The position numbers and the translations under genes are program-made. 64,000 bases of DNA, taken from positions 558,001 through 622,000 of the forward strand of contig NZ_OZ032159.1 in the NCBI RefSeq assembly GCF_964026555.1, in the 5' to 3' direction. This stretch comes from Candidatus Tisiphia endosymbiont of Beris chalybata. GTDB lineage: Bacteria > Pseudomonadota > Alphaproteobacteria > Rickettsiales > Rickettsiaceae. The notes under the pieces were generated by a model that made no database searches, was not told where the DNA came from, and was given only the letters and a program-made list of their open reading frames with translations. Positions within the stretch are counted from its first letter, which is position 1. Each line of letters begins with the position of its first letter. This document shows, piece after piece, positions 55,306 through 64,000 of the stretch.

Positions 55306-55346
55306 ATTTCTGAAACTCCCAGCCAGTAAGTTTTAGAAAAACTCTA

Positions 55347-56327
55347 CTACCGCACACATTTCACATACAATTGATTATATATATCAAATCCTGTCGGATT
55401 GAGCTTATAATCAAGTTCTGCCTGTTGTAAATATCTTAAAACCTTAATACATTCTACGATATTAATATTATTTATAGCTTGCTTCAAACTTGGTATATTT
55501 TTATAAAAAATAGGAGGAGAGAGAGATTGTATAGCGTCTTCTATCTTGACGTTATCTGCTATTTTATTTAATACCGTATATAAATTTATATAATATCTAA
55601 TTAAAGCTCTAATCATTAACACTTCATTAATATTTTGTTGTTTTAATTTTGTAAATTCTTGCAAAAAAGCAGGCAAGTTATGTAAGGCAAAATAGATACA
55701 TAAATTATCTCCATGCCCTATAGAAGAAGCTGCGATAACAGCCTGTGCATCTTCTAGGGTAACTTGTGCTTGCTCCATAGTAAAATATATTAATTTATCA
55801 ATTTCATTCACTATGAGCTGATGATCTCCAGTTAAATTTTCAGTTAAATATCTAACTGCTTCTTTTTGTATGTCCTTTCCTACCTTTGTAAATTTCTGTA
55901 AGATAATTTTAGCAATTTGTTGCTCCCCATCATGATAACACGCTAAAGAAGCTAGATGATTTTCTGTTTCAAAAAACTTTCTTATAGTAGAATTAGAAGA
56001 TAATTCATCAGCTATAAAAACTACAAAATGTCCTAATTCATTCTGAAGAGCAAGCTTTAACGACTTATCTATAGTTTCTCCAACAGACCTTACTTTAATT
56101 AATTGCTTTTGCATAAAAAAATTTTGAGTATTAGCTAATACCGCAAGGGAAGATTTTTTAAGGTCCGAATATTCAATCGAAGTCTTTAATAAATTAAATC
56201 TCTTAATCAAAGTATTAGTAATTTTATCTATGTACCCTTTATCGGGCCCATAAAGTAGCAGGGATTTCACCTGCTGTTCCTCAATTTTCTTAAGTAGTGG
56301 AATAATCTGCGATAGATAAAACTTCAT
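55347..56327 (-). CDS. holA: DNA polymerase III subunit delta
   Basis: Clamp-loader delta subunit, which opens the beta clamp. The 326-residue protein begins with the typical KFYLSQIIPLLKKIEEQQVKSLLLYGPDKGYI (an ATPase-like fold without a working Walker A). It shows the domain III collar helices at the C-terminus (AELDYKLNPTGFDIYNQLY). It lies in the order rne-lptE-holA with gaps of 3 and 10 bases, so it is clearly one transcript. Confidence 0.9.
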   Translation of the reverse strand: MKFYLSQIIPLLKKIEEQQVKSLLLYGPDKGYIDKITNTLIKRFNLLKTSIEYSDLKKSSLAVLANTQNFFMQKQLIKVRSVGETIDKSLKLALQNELGHFVVFIADELSSNSTIRKFFETENHLASLACYHDGEQQIAKIILQKFTKVGKDIQKEAVRYLTENLTGDHQLIVNEIDKLIYFTMEQAQVTLEDAQAVIAASSIGHGDNLCIYFALHNLPAFLQEFTKLKQQNINEVLMIRALIRYYINLYTVLNKIADNVKIEDAIQSLSPPIFYKNIPSLKQAINNINIVECIKVLRYLQQAELDYKLNPTGFDIYNQLYVKCVR

Positions 56328-56337
56328 ATTGGTGATT

Positions 56338-56850
56338 TTATTCCGATTCTATTCTTTTAAAATGCACAATTAATCTAGCCAGAATTTCTTCTGCTGCTCG
56401 TTTAGTAAGTTGCTCTAATTCCAACTCTCCTAATGTATAACTACTATACACTGCAGAATCTATACTATAAGTAGAAATATGATTAAACTGTCCTGCGGTT
56501 ACTACTTTATCACTTTGTACATCCACTAATTTATAATTTACTATCTGCTCGATCATTTCTCTTAAAGTATCAGAATTTTTTTGTATCACAGAAGGTAATT
56601 TTTTATTAGCAAATTCTATTTTTAATAAATACTTAACTTTCGTCCCGCTTTGCCTTGGCAATAGGTACGATAAATGATATACCAACTCTGCTCCTTCAAT
56701 AGAATTAACCGCCTCAATTGCAATGGCATTGAATTGACTTAGCTCTTGAGGATTATATTTAGTGCTATATACCGGCCTTAAATTACAGGAGGTCAATAAC
56801 AATAAAACCTGAAGAATGAACAGAAGATTTTTATAAGTAGAAAGTACCAT
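56338..56850 (-). CDS. lptE: LPS-assembly lipoprotein LptE
   Basis: An outer-membrane lipoprotein that plugs LptD. It has 170 residues with a signal peptide and lipobox ending LLLTSC (Cys about 21), followed by NLRPVYSTKYNP, the family's LRP-Y wording. The remainder is alpha/beta. The position directly before holA is the conserved arrangement in proteobacteria. It implies that LPS is exported even though this is an endosymbiont. Confidence 0.87.
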   Translation of the reverse strand: MVLSTYKNLLFILQVLLLLTSCNLRPVYSTKYNPQELSQFNAIAIEAVNSIEGAELVYHLSYLLPRQSGTKVKYLLKIEFANKKLPSVIQKNSDTLREMIEQIVNYKLVDVQSDKVVTAGQFNHISTYSIDSAVYSSYTLGELELEQLTKRAAEEILARLIVHFKRIESE

Positions 56851-56853
56851 TCT

Positions 56854-59241
56854 TTAACTTTCTCCTATCTTTTCATTACTTGGAGCTGATGTATCATTTT
56901 TTCTCTCCCCTTTATGCTTAGGACGTGTTCTTGGACGAGAATATACTTTCTTAGTATTTTTCGCAGGTGAGACTGATTCAGAATTATTAGTATTACCTGC
57001 GAGCTGCCCAGTCATCTTGAGGCTATTTTCTTCTTCAGCTATTATTTCCTGCTTCTTAACCGTCTCTTTCTTGCTTGTTAAATTCTCATTAACATGAGTG
57101 GCGGCTTGTTTAGGACTTACCGATTTAGGATCACCTAAATGTGAGTCTGCTGCCCTCTTGGGGGCTTGTGCAACGGCGCTAGGCAACGCGGGGGCGTCCA
57201 TGCGGGTAGGTAGCGCCGGTACATTTTCCCTACCCCCTTGTATAACATTCTCAGGCGTACTATCTTTTAATAAAGCAGCCCTACCCTTTACTTGCTTATA
57301 ATTGCCCTTTTCTTCATAGACCTTTTCTTCAGAGTTTTTTACTGTTATATCTTGGTTTACCCCTGCCGCTATTTCTGACTTATTAGCTGCTATTTTCCAT
57401 TTTTGTTTATTCCGGTTAGCCGCCACCTTAATACTTTTTTCTTCTTGATAATTTGCAGAAGGATTTTGCAGTAAAGGCTTATTATTTACTCCTACATTAC
57501 GAGCTTTTTTAGGTAACTTTATTTTTTCAATTGAATAATTATCTGAGGTAGCGGTAGGATCCACATAAAAGTTTAATTTTAGACTATATTTCTCTTCAAT
57601 AAAAGATATTTCTATGCGTTTATTATTAAGCAAGTAAATTACCGAACTTACATTAGCGAAAACGTTTATTACATCAATCTCTTCGTTAAAAATTTCATTT
57701 TCTACTGTCCGTAAAATTAACATAGCATTTGATTCATCTGCTCGGACCAGCCCTTTCCCATTACAATATGAACAAATTGAAGAATTTGACTCCAAAAAAG
57801 AGGGCCTAAGCCTTTGACGCGACATTTCCAACAAGCCAAATTGACTGATATTAGCCGTTTGAATTCTGGCCCGATCACGGCTTAAAAATTCTCTAAAAGA
57901 TCTCTCAATAATTCTTCGATTTCTGCTATCATACATATCAATAAAATCAATGACTAATAGTCCGGATAAATCTCTTAATTTCACTTGCCTAGCTATCTCT
58001 CTTGCAGCTTCTAAATTAGTCTTTAACGCTGTTTCTTCGATATTTTTTTCTGATGTCGCTTTCCCTGAATTGACATCGATGGAAATTAGCGCTTCCGTAG
58101 GATTAATTACTATATAGCCCCCAGACGGTAAAGCAAAAACTGGTTGATATAAATTAGCTAGTTGCTCTTCAATAGCAAATTTAGTAAAAATTGGTACTTT
58201 ACTTTTATATTCTTTAAGCTTGCTAAGTTCGGTTGGCAATATATCTTTCATAAACTTTACGGCATTTTGATATGCCACGCTACCCTGTATTATCATCTCT
58301 TTGGTGGTATGATCAAACATATCTCTAATTATTTTTTGAATCAACCCATCTTCCTCGTGTATAAAACAGGGTGCTACCGACTTAAGAGTGATTTCACGAA
58401 TTTTATTCCATAATTTTACTAAATAATCATAATCACGTTTAATGTCTAAAGTAGTAGATCCAGCACCGGCAGTACGCACTATAATACTTGAAGTATTGCT
58501 ATTATTTGCCGTTACCTTACTGACTATATTTTTAAGCCTTTTACGTTCATCAGCGTTAGATATTTTACGGGATACCCCATTCTGCAGAGGAGTATTAGGC
58601 ATTAGAACACAATATTTTCCCGCCAGAGATATAAAAGTAGTAAAGGACGCACCTTTATTACCTCTTTCTTCCTTGGTAACCTGAACAAGTATAATTTGTC
58701 CCTTGGTGATTACTTCTTGAATTTTATATTGTTTTAGCTTATTCTCTGCTTCTTTATTGCTACCCCCAGAACTTATTGGTTCAATATCATTATCCAAGAC
58801 CTCTAAATTAAATTCGCTTTGAATCTTTTCATCTACTAATTTTTCTATTATATTTAAATCAATTTCATCACTATCTATTAGAGGATTATAGGATCTTTCC
58901 CTTATATTTTCTTCAAGATCCTCAGCTGGTAGATTTGAAAGAGCAATTTCCTGCAAATTACTTATAGGAGATAATGATTTCGTATCAAAAGGGGATATAT
59001 TATAATAATCTGGGTGAATTTCTCCAAAGGACAAAAATCCACTTTTGTCCGCCCCATATTCTATGAAAGCAGCTTGCAAAGAAGGCTCCACCCTGGTGAC
59101 TTTTGCAAGATATATATTACTTTTATTTTGTTGTTTTGTAGCTGTTTCATATTCAATATCTTCGATATTGTTATTTTGACTTAATAATACTGCTCTTGTT
59201 TCATTAAGGAAATTAGCGTCAATTATAATTTTTTTATTCAT
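56854..59241 (-). CDS. rne: Ribonuclease E/G
   Basis: Single-strand endoribonuclease for mRNA turnover and rRNA processing. The 795-residue protein has an S1 domain (about 35-225) split by an insertion of about 100 residues. An RNase H-like/5' sensor region follows, and the DNase I-like catalytic part has Asp in SIDVNSGKAT and in VIDFIDMYD. The zinc link is CSYCNGKGL. The C-terminal 200 residues are Lys/Glu/Asn-rich and disordered, likely a scaffold ending in basic RPRTRPKHKGE. AG-rich codons upstream of the ATG do not form a strong binding site. Confidence 0.95.
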   Translation of the reverse strand: MNKKIIIDANFLNETRAVLLSQNNNIEDIEYETATKQQNKSNIYLAKVTRVEPSLQAAFIEYGADKSGFLSFGEIHPDYYNISPFDTKSLSPISNLQEIALSNLPAEDLEENIRERSYNPLIDSDEIDLNIIEKLVDEKIQSEFNLEVLDNDIEPISSGGSNKEAENKLKQYKIQEVITKGQIILVQVTKEERGNKGASFTTFISLAGKYCVLMPNTPLQNGVSRKISNADERKRLKNIVSKVTANNSNTSSIIVRTAGAGSTTLDIKRDYDYLVKLWNKIREITLKSVAPCFIHEEDGLIQKIIRDMFDHTTKEMIIQGSVAYQNAVKFMKDILPTELSKLKEYKSKVPIFTKFAIEEQLANLYQPVFALPSGGYIVINPTEALISIDVNSGKATSEKNIEETALKTNLEAAREIARQVKLRDLSGLLVIDFIDMYDSRNRRIIERSFREFLSRDRARIQTANISQFGLLEMSRQRLRPSFLESNSSICSYCNGKGLVRADESNAMLILRTVENEIFNEEIDVINVFANVSSVIYLLNNKRIEISFIEEKYSLKLNFYVDPTATSDNYSIEKIKLPKKARNVGVNNKPLLQNPSANYQEEKSIKVAANRNKQKWKIAANKSEIAAGVNQDITVKNSEEKVYEEKGNYKQVKGRAALLKDSTPENVIQGGRENVPALPTRMDAPALPSAVAQAPKRAADSHLGDPKSVSPKQAATHVNENLTSKKETVKKQEIIAEEENSLKMTGQLAGNTNNSESVSPAKNTKKVYSRPRTRPKHKGERKNDTSAPSNEKIGES

Positions 59242-59451
59242 TAATTTTTTACTCGTAAATTTCTACTATATATTTTTTACTTAATTCTCAAAAAGACGCA
59301 TTTAATAATAGGCTTTAGAATTTAATATTCACTTTAAGAACAAAGATTTGTCATTAAGTATACTCAAACTGATATAGAAATGTTCACTGAACCCAGATAG
59401 AAGATCAATATGATGAGCATACCCTTCGCTTTTTAAGAGCTGTTTTTTCAG

Positions 59452-59597
59452 TAGGCTTCTTTTGAAACTCATATCGAGCTGGTCATTAGGGCAATGAGTC
59501 TAGGCTCAAATCCTGCCCTGCACTTAAGTACGCTGCGGTTTTGTGCCCCTCATCTCCTTTAAATTCCCTGCGCGATGCGAGCTGCGAAAGAAGTCTA
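59452..59597. repeat. Palindromic element, family A, nested in a family G remnant
   Basis: From TAGGCTTCTTTTGAAACTCA to GCGAGCTGCGAAAGAAGTCTA-type end (TGCGAAAGAAGTCTA). Core TAAGTACGCTGCGGTTTTGT and AAATTCCCTGCGCG are family A. Confidence 0.77.
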
Positions 59598-59652
59598 TTT
59601 TATCAGGGATTTGCGGAAGATTTGGCACATCGCTCCTCAACATATTCACATG

Positions 59653-59811
59653 TATACTCTTCGCCTTTCAAGAATTTGGCGTCCGTCTCGTGCCCTAAAG
59701 ACCTACGCTGCCTACGTACTGTACCCGCTCTGTGCTACTCGGCTTTATCACGTACTAACTCTCGTGTAAGTTGATTCTTTCGTCTATCATCTCTTCAGGT
59801 GCGAACAGTAT
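59653..59811. repeat. Palindromic element, family E, diverged
   Basis: From TATACTCTTCGCCTTTCAAG to CAGGTGCGAACAGTA. It contains CGTGCCCTAAAGACCTACGC as in other family E copies; the left end resembles family G, so it may be a G/E hybrid. Confidence 0.7.
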
Positions 59812-60103
59812 CCTTAGGATTCAAGTAGCAAATCATTGCCTAAATCACAAGCAGCTAAATCACAACTACACAAGTAAAGTGATGCAAGAAATCTATTATT
59901 TTATAGTAACATTTTAGAACTTCTTGTAATTACCACGCAAAATTACTCAAATCTTAAAAATTGTTGTCTTATTTTTCAACTTGTTACAGTATAATTTGTT
60001 ACATAGAATGCGGATCTGTATAATAGAACAATGAATACCCTTACCAATAACTTATCACTTAAAATTTATATACCATGTAATTTAGTTTAGCAAATAATTA
60101 TTT

Positions 60104-61241
60104 ATGAGCGAAAACCATCATTTCCCAAGAATGTTCTTGTTATTTTTCGGTGTACTGTTCTTTGCCTGCACCACCCATATTAATGCGCGCATGGTCCCAG
60201 CGTTGTTAATGAGTAAAGGCTTAACTGCTACTATATTAGCTAAATTTGAATTAAACGAAATGCTAGGCTACATAATCTCTGGTTTATGCGTTACTTCTTT
60301 AATTAATCAAATTAACTACAGGACAATCACAATTCTTAGCCTAATAATCATGATAATTGGAACGATAGGAGTGCTGACAATTAAGGATCATACGATACTG
60401 GCCTTTCACTTTATTATAATATCAACAGCATATTATACTTATGTTACTACTACTATAATACAAATTTTAGAAGAGTCAGACAATAAGCATCTTACTCTTA
60501 TTATTTTCGCGCTTTTGTGGATAGCAGGATATTTTTTAGCTTACTTACTAAAAGGAATTTTAACCACTCCTATAACTGCCTTATTGATATGTATATCATT
60601 TTACACATTAATTATTATAACCCGTTTGCCCCAAAGCAATAATATTAACACCACATCTTCTATTTCAAAATTTTCTTTTTTAATGGAAAATATAGAATTA
60701 CAGATCTTAACTGGCTTTATGGTCACTTATATTGTTTTTGCAATATTATGGTATTATGAAGGATTTGCTCAACTCCGGCACTTCCCCATCTCAAATATAT
60801 GGGCTATTATCTCGTATATATTTATCGCTATCTTATTATTTATTTCCCCTATCATTCTCATCCTTTAAATTAATCAATAAACATCTGACAAATTTGTTAT
60901 TAATAATTATTTTATTTACTAATTTTATTCTCTTACCAAACTACGGCACAGATTTGGTCTGGAATATAGTTTTACTTGCTCTTATTGGTCTATGTCTATG
61001 CGCTATCTTTTTTTGTAATATATTAATATTATCTGACAAATTTATAAGCTCCGACTACCGCACTGTCTTAATGGTATATTTTACTATGTGCGCTCTTGGG
61101 ATGTATTCAGGAGCTCTATCCTCATATATATCTTATGATCCCACAAACCCTAAAAATTTCTTATTTGCCACTTTTACTGCAACTGGCACTTTTATACTGT
61201 ATTATTGTTGGTGTTTAATTAAGCAAAAATTATATAGGTAA
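60104..61241 (+). pseudogene. MFS-type transporter broken by a frameshift
   Basis: The upstream frame (60104-60868) has about seven membrane segments and stops after LLFISPIILIL. The next frame takes over with FKLINKHLTNLLLIIILFTN and four further membrane segments ending at 61241. Together they give a 12-helix-sized protein of about 378 residues. The shift is +1 and lies near 60840-60866, where TTTCCCC and CTTTAAA runs occur. It resembles major facilitator permeases; the substrate is unknown. Inactive unless the shift is corrected. Confidence 0.75.
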
Positions 61242-61346
61242 CCTCAATTCGATATAAAAATATTTATAGTAGGACAAAATGTACTACTATAAATTTTTAG
61301 ATCTCTTTCACAACTTGCTTACGGTAGAAAATTTAAATTAGGTCTA

Positions 61347-61498
61347 TATACTGCTCGTAACTGAAGAGTTGGTATACGATAGAATCAACTTCAAGAAGAG
61401 CGAGGAGTAGCAAAGTCGAGAAGCGCAACGTACTATATACGTGAGCATCGCAGATCTTTAGACATGACGACGCCAATTCTTGAAGTTCCTAGAGTATA
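61347..61498. repeat. Palindromic element, family E, copy 2 (inverted)
   Basis: A 152-bp element from TATACTGCTCGTAACTGAAG to GAAGTTCCTAGAGTATA. It ends 5 bases before the rlmE stop codon and could form the terminator of the nusB-rlmE transcript (inference). Confidence 0.85.
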
Positions 61499-61502
61499 CA
61501 TA

Positions 61503-62228
61503 TCATTTCTTATTTAATGCTATTAAATATTCCTCTGTTGACTCTTTACGGCTGGCTGCAGGTTTAAAATGTTTTACGATTTGAAAATTAAGCTTTATTT
61601 TAGTCAGAAGAATATTCTCAAGCCCCCCTTGAAAAATTTTGGCAATAAAATGGCCCTTTGGTCTTAAAACTTTCAGAGCAAACTCTAAAGCATGCTCACA
61701 TAATTTTAGGGTCCTAATATGATCAGTTGCAGAATGACCTATGGTATTAGCCGCCATATCACTCATAACAATATCAGCCTTATTCCTATTATTTATATTC
61801 GACTGTTCTAAATTAGTAGCAGAATTAGGAGCATCATTAAGCAGGTCCATAATCATTTTTTCTGTTTCTACTGCATAAAAATCTTGTTGCAAACATTTAA
61901 CACCTACAATGGGATCAATTTCGAGTAAATCAACTGCTATTATTACGCTATTATTGGTATTTAAGATTTTAGCGGCTACTTGACTCCATCCTCCTGGGGC
62001 CGCTCCTAAATCTATAACTTTCATCCCTGGTTTTAGTAATTTAAATTTTTTATTAATTTCAAGCAATTTATAGGCAGCTCTTGAGCGATACCCTTCAAGC
62101 TGTGCCTTAGCAATATACGGATCATTTAATTGACGCGAAAGCCACTGCCTTGACGAAACCTTACGCTTTTTAGTGCTTTTAATAGCAACAAACTTCCCTC
62201 TAAACCCTAGCGTTTTATCAACTCCCAT
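61503..62228 (-). CDS. rlmE: 23S rRNA 2'-O-methyltransferase RlmE (FtsJ/RrmJ)
   Basis: It methylates U2552 of 23S rRNA with S-adenosylmethionine. The 241 residues have the N-terminal RRRSSRQWL-like RNA segment ([20 protein letters not shown]), the SAM motif [15 protein letters not shown] and the K-D-K-E tetrad: Lys in [10 protein letters not shown], Asp in VMSDMAAN, Lys in [10 protein letters not shown] and Glu in [11 protein letters not shown]. The start overlaps the nusB end by 11 bases. Confidence 0.95.
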   Translation of the reverse strand: MGVDKTLGFRGKFVAIKSTKKRKVSSRQWLSRQLNDPYIAKAQLEGYRSRAAYKLLEINKKFKLLKPGMKVIDLGAAPGGWSQVAAKILNTNNSVIIAVDLLEIDPIVGVKCLQQDFYAVETEKMIMDLLNDAPNSATNLEQSNINNRNKADIVMSDMAANTIGHSATDHIRTLKLCEHALEFALKVLRPKGHFIAKIFQGGLENILLTKIKLNFQIVKHFKPAASRKESTEEYLIALNKK

Positions 62229-62700
62229 ATTTTATTTCACTATTTTTTGCAATATTATCTAATATGGAATTAATAAAGGCTACTTCATTATCATTTACCA
62301 TATCACTACCAATATCCGTAAACTCATTAATTACTACTTTCTTAGGTACCTGAGGGAAATATAACAATTCGCAAGTTGCCACGCGTAGAAGAGCAAGAAG
62401 CAAAATGGGTAAGTTAGTGATTTGCCATTCACTTGTCAAATATTTCATGATTATATCATCAATCTGAGATAATTTAAGCACTACACACTTTACTAATGCT
62501 TCAAAATAACTTATGCTAAATTTTACTTTTATTGATTTATTTGAATTATATATAGATCGCTCCTCTTGATAGAATTTAATCAGCTGTTGCATCAGTAAGT
62601 TAACATTTGGGGGCGGTTCTTCAAGTTTATATCGATAAATTAGTTGGATGGCAGCAATCCGCGCTATTGTTTTGGTACTAATCTTATTGTGGGAATTCAT
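62218..62700 (-). CDS. nusB: Transcription antitermination factor NusB
   Basis: It binds boxA RNA with NusE (S10) to prevent early termination in rRNA operons. The all-helical fold is visible: [15 protein letters not shown] at the start and the conserved [21 protein letters not shown] with IDIGSDM-type turn ([11 protein letters not shown]) near the end. The ATG at 62700 gives 160 residues and a normal N-terminus; an upstream in-frame TTG at 62757 would add an unlikely hydrophobic tail. Coupled to rlmE by overlap. Confidence 0.9.
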   Translation of the reverse strand: MNSHNKISTKTIARIAAIQLIYRYKLEEPPPNVNLLMQQLIKFYQEERSIYNSNKSIKVKFSISYFEALVKCVVLKLSQIDDIIMKYLTSEWQITNLPILLLALLRVATCELLYFPQVPKKVVINEFTDIGSDMVNDNEVAFINSILDNIAKNSEIKYGS

Positions 62701-62862
62701 AAAAATAGGAAATATTTTAATTAAAAATAATATGAACAAACTAAAGTAAGCTAGCAAAATTTAAAATATTAGCTAAATTTAAAATGTTTTTGTAATTATA
62801 AGTATAAGCCTTAATATCATATAACCCTAATTTAGTAAATAATATTTAAAAATTTGTTCTTC

Positions 62863-63932
62863 ATGTTGTCGCTTTTCGGATATATTCTTACTATAGTACA
62901 TTAGTATTTATTCATGAATTTGGTCATTATTATGTGGCCAAATTATTTGGGATGAAAATTGAAGTATTTGCCATAGGGTTTGGGAAAGAGATATTCTCTA
63001 GAATAGATAAACAAGGGGTGCGATGGAAAATTTGCAGCTTACCATTTGGCGGTTATGTAAAAATACATGGTTTTGATACTACAACTCCTCCGACACATGA
63101 GGAGATTGACAGTAAAGCGGGATCTTTTCGTAGTAAACCCCTGTATGCGCAGTTTTTAACTGTTATTGCTGGCCCTGTTGCTAATTATTTACTAGCAATC
63201 TGTATCTTTACTGCTCTTTATTGTTTTCAAGGCCAATTAACCTTGCCCCCAGTAATTGGCAAAATAATAGCTGACTCTCCTGCAGAGAAAGCTAACCTTC
63301 AGGAAAATGATCGAATTATCATGGTAGATAATAAACAAATCAATAATTTTTCTATGTTACAACAAAATATCTTAATAAATGGTAATAAAGCCTTAAATCT
63401 CACTATTGCTAGAAATAAGGAAATTATTAATATATCTGTACTCCCTGAAAAAATTACCCAAAAAACTACCGACGGCAATACCGTAGAAGTGCCTTATATA
63501 GGGTTAATAGCTAAAAATGAGCCCGTTTTTAATAAATTCAACCTATTTGAAGGAATATACCAAGCCTCTATCGATGCGATTAATATTTCTCAGTTTATTT
63601 TAAAAGCGCTAGGACAAATGATAATAGGTACAAGGCCGTTAGAGCTTGCTGGCCCTATTACCATTGCGAAAGAATCCGGTAAGTTCTTAAGTTATGGGGT
63701 GGCCGATTTTGGATTATTTATGGCAGTGATATCAATTAACTTAGGTCTACTTAACCTTTTACCCGTTCCAGTTTTCGATGGTGGCCATTTAATATTCATA
63801 ATATATGAAGGAATATTTGGTAAAGCTCTGAATCAATATGTAAAAAATGTTATGTTAAAAATGGGAATGCTAATAATTATTTTTCTTATTGTAATTTCTA
63901 TCTCAAATGATATAAAAAATTTAATATACTAA
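62863..63932 (+). CDS. rseP: RIP zinc metalloprotease RseP, with an N-terminal frameshift
   Basis: Intramembrane site-2 protease that cleaves anti-sigma factors and signal-peptide remnants. From 62900 on the frame carries all parts: HEFGHYYVAKLFG (zinc motif), the PFGGYVKIHG block, one PDZ domain (about residues 115-190), and LLNLLPVPVFDGGHL (third zinc ligand) with C-terminal membrane helices. The natural start appears to be ATG at 62863 (MLSLFGYILTIV), but that frame stops at TAG 62902-62904. One missing A near 62897-62899 would restore MLSLFGYILTIVTLVFIHEF. The intact part (62934 on) has a GTG start only after the zinc motif. Confidence 0.8.
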
Positions 63933-63955
63933 AATATATCCAAAAGAAGGGTCTT

Positions 63956-64000
63956 GTGAAAAACAACGTGAAGTCAACTATTAAGCTAGCTATTTTTACC
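63956..64000 (+). CDS. bamA: Start of the next gene, probably the outer membrane assembly factor BamA
   Basis: GTG at 63956 with AGAAGGG upstream opens MKNNVKSTIKLAIFT to the window end, a typical signal-peptide start. The rseP-bamA order is widely conserved in alphaproteobacteria; the identification rests on this context only. Confidence 0.5.
   Translation, partial: MKNNVKSTIKLAIFT

Larger units (their letters stand above)
59242..60103. other. Gene-free region with palindromic elements between rne and the MFS gene
   Basis: Contains a family A element (59452-59597) inside a G-like remnant (left CCTTCGCTTTTTAAGAGCTG, right TTTATCAGGGATTTGCGG) and a family E element (59653-59811). 59815-60103 is AT-rich; it may hold the promoter of the MFS gene but nothing is clear-cut. 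Confidence 0.7.

Noticed and set aside
54400..55330. Possible zinc-type HemB or a defective enzyme because the zinc Cys are missing
   Set aside because: The Asp/Ala pattern is the normal magnesium-type site in alphaproteobacteria and both active-site Lys are present.

Overview
This 64 kb window is AT-rich DNA from an obligate intracellular alphaproteobacterium of the order Rickettsiales, most likely Rickettsiaceae or a close relative. The evidence is the alphaproteobacterial housekeeping set (NAD-type 1600-residue glutamate dehydrogenase, HemB with an aspartate-type metal site, GyrA with Ala at the Ser83 position, CcmD/CcmE, SCO1, rseP followed by a probable bamA), 6S RNA beside zapA, and a dense load of Rickettsia-type palindromic elements, some of which lie in frame inside genes. 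I cannot name the species.

Layout. 1-13.1 kb is a minus-strand run of cell-envelope and division genes: gdh, a short RodZ-like protein, zapA, 6S RNA, ftsK, an LtaS-like sulfatase, a SPOR protein, dut, rmuC. 13.8-26.4 kb is mostly plus strand: mnmE, xerC, dksA, a SemiSWEET, an EamA exporter, lolC-lolD, a phasin, dsbB, a lipoprotein and gyrA. 26.4-28.0 kb is a degenerate kinase-like membrane protein. 28.5-52.2 kb is an accessory region with two identical IS3 copies, two identical IS630 copies, one IS982-type element, two paralogous single-span surface-type proteins, a RelA/SpoT-ankyrin fusion, an IS-interrupted secreted metallopeptidase, an orphan NAD-binding protein and several broken genes. 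52.3-64 kb returns to housekeeping, mainly minus strand: ccmD-ccmE, SCO1, hemB, holA-lptE-rne, a frameshifted MFS transporter, nusB-rlmE, then plus-strand rseP and the start of a probable bamA.

The most unusual content is the palindromic elements. I separate at least ten families by eye (named A, B, C, D, E, F, G, I, J, K, L here), about 60-155 bp each. Several copies sit inside other copies, up to three levels deep, nearly always at a TA dinucleotide that is present on both sides. Family I has the same terminal bases as the complete IS630 element in this window, which also duplicates TA. This suggests that the palindromes are TA-targeting miniature transposons (MITEs). Six copies lie in frame in four protein-coding sequences and therefore encode protein segments.

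Gene decay is visible: an IS630 inside the metallopeptidase gene (the frame rejoins exactly when it is removed), an IS3 truncating another gene, and single-base frameshifts in a conserved hypothetical gene, an MFS transporter and the first codons of rseP. I saw no tRNA, rRNA or CRISPR array. Family boundaries and start codons were assigned by eye and are accurate to a few bases.
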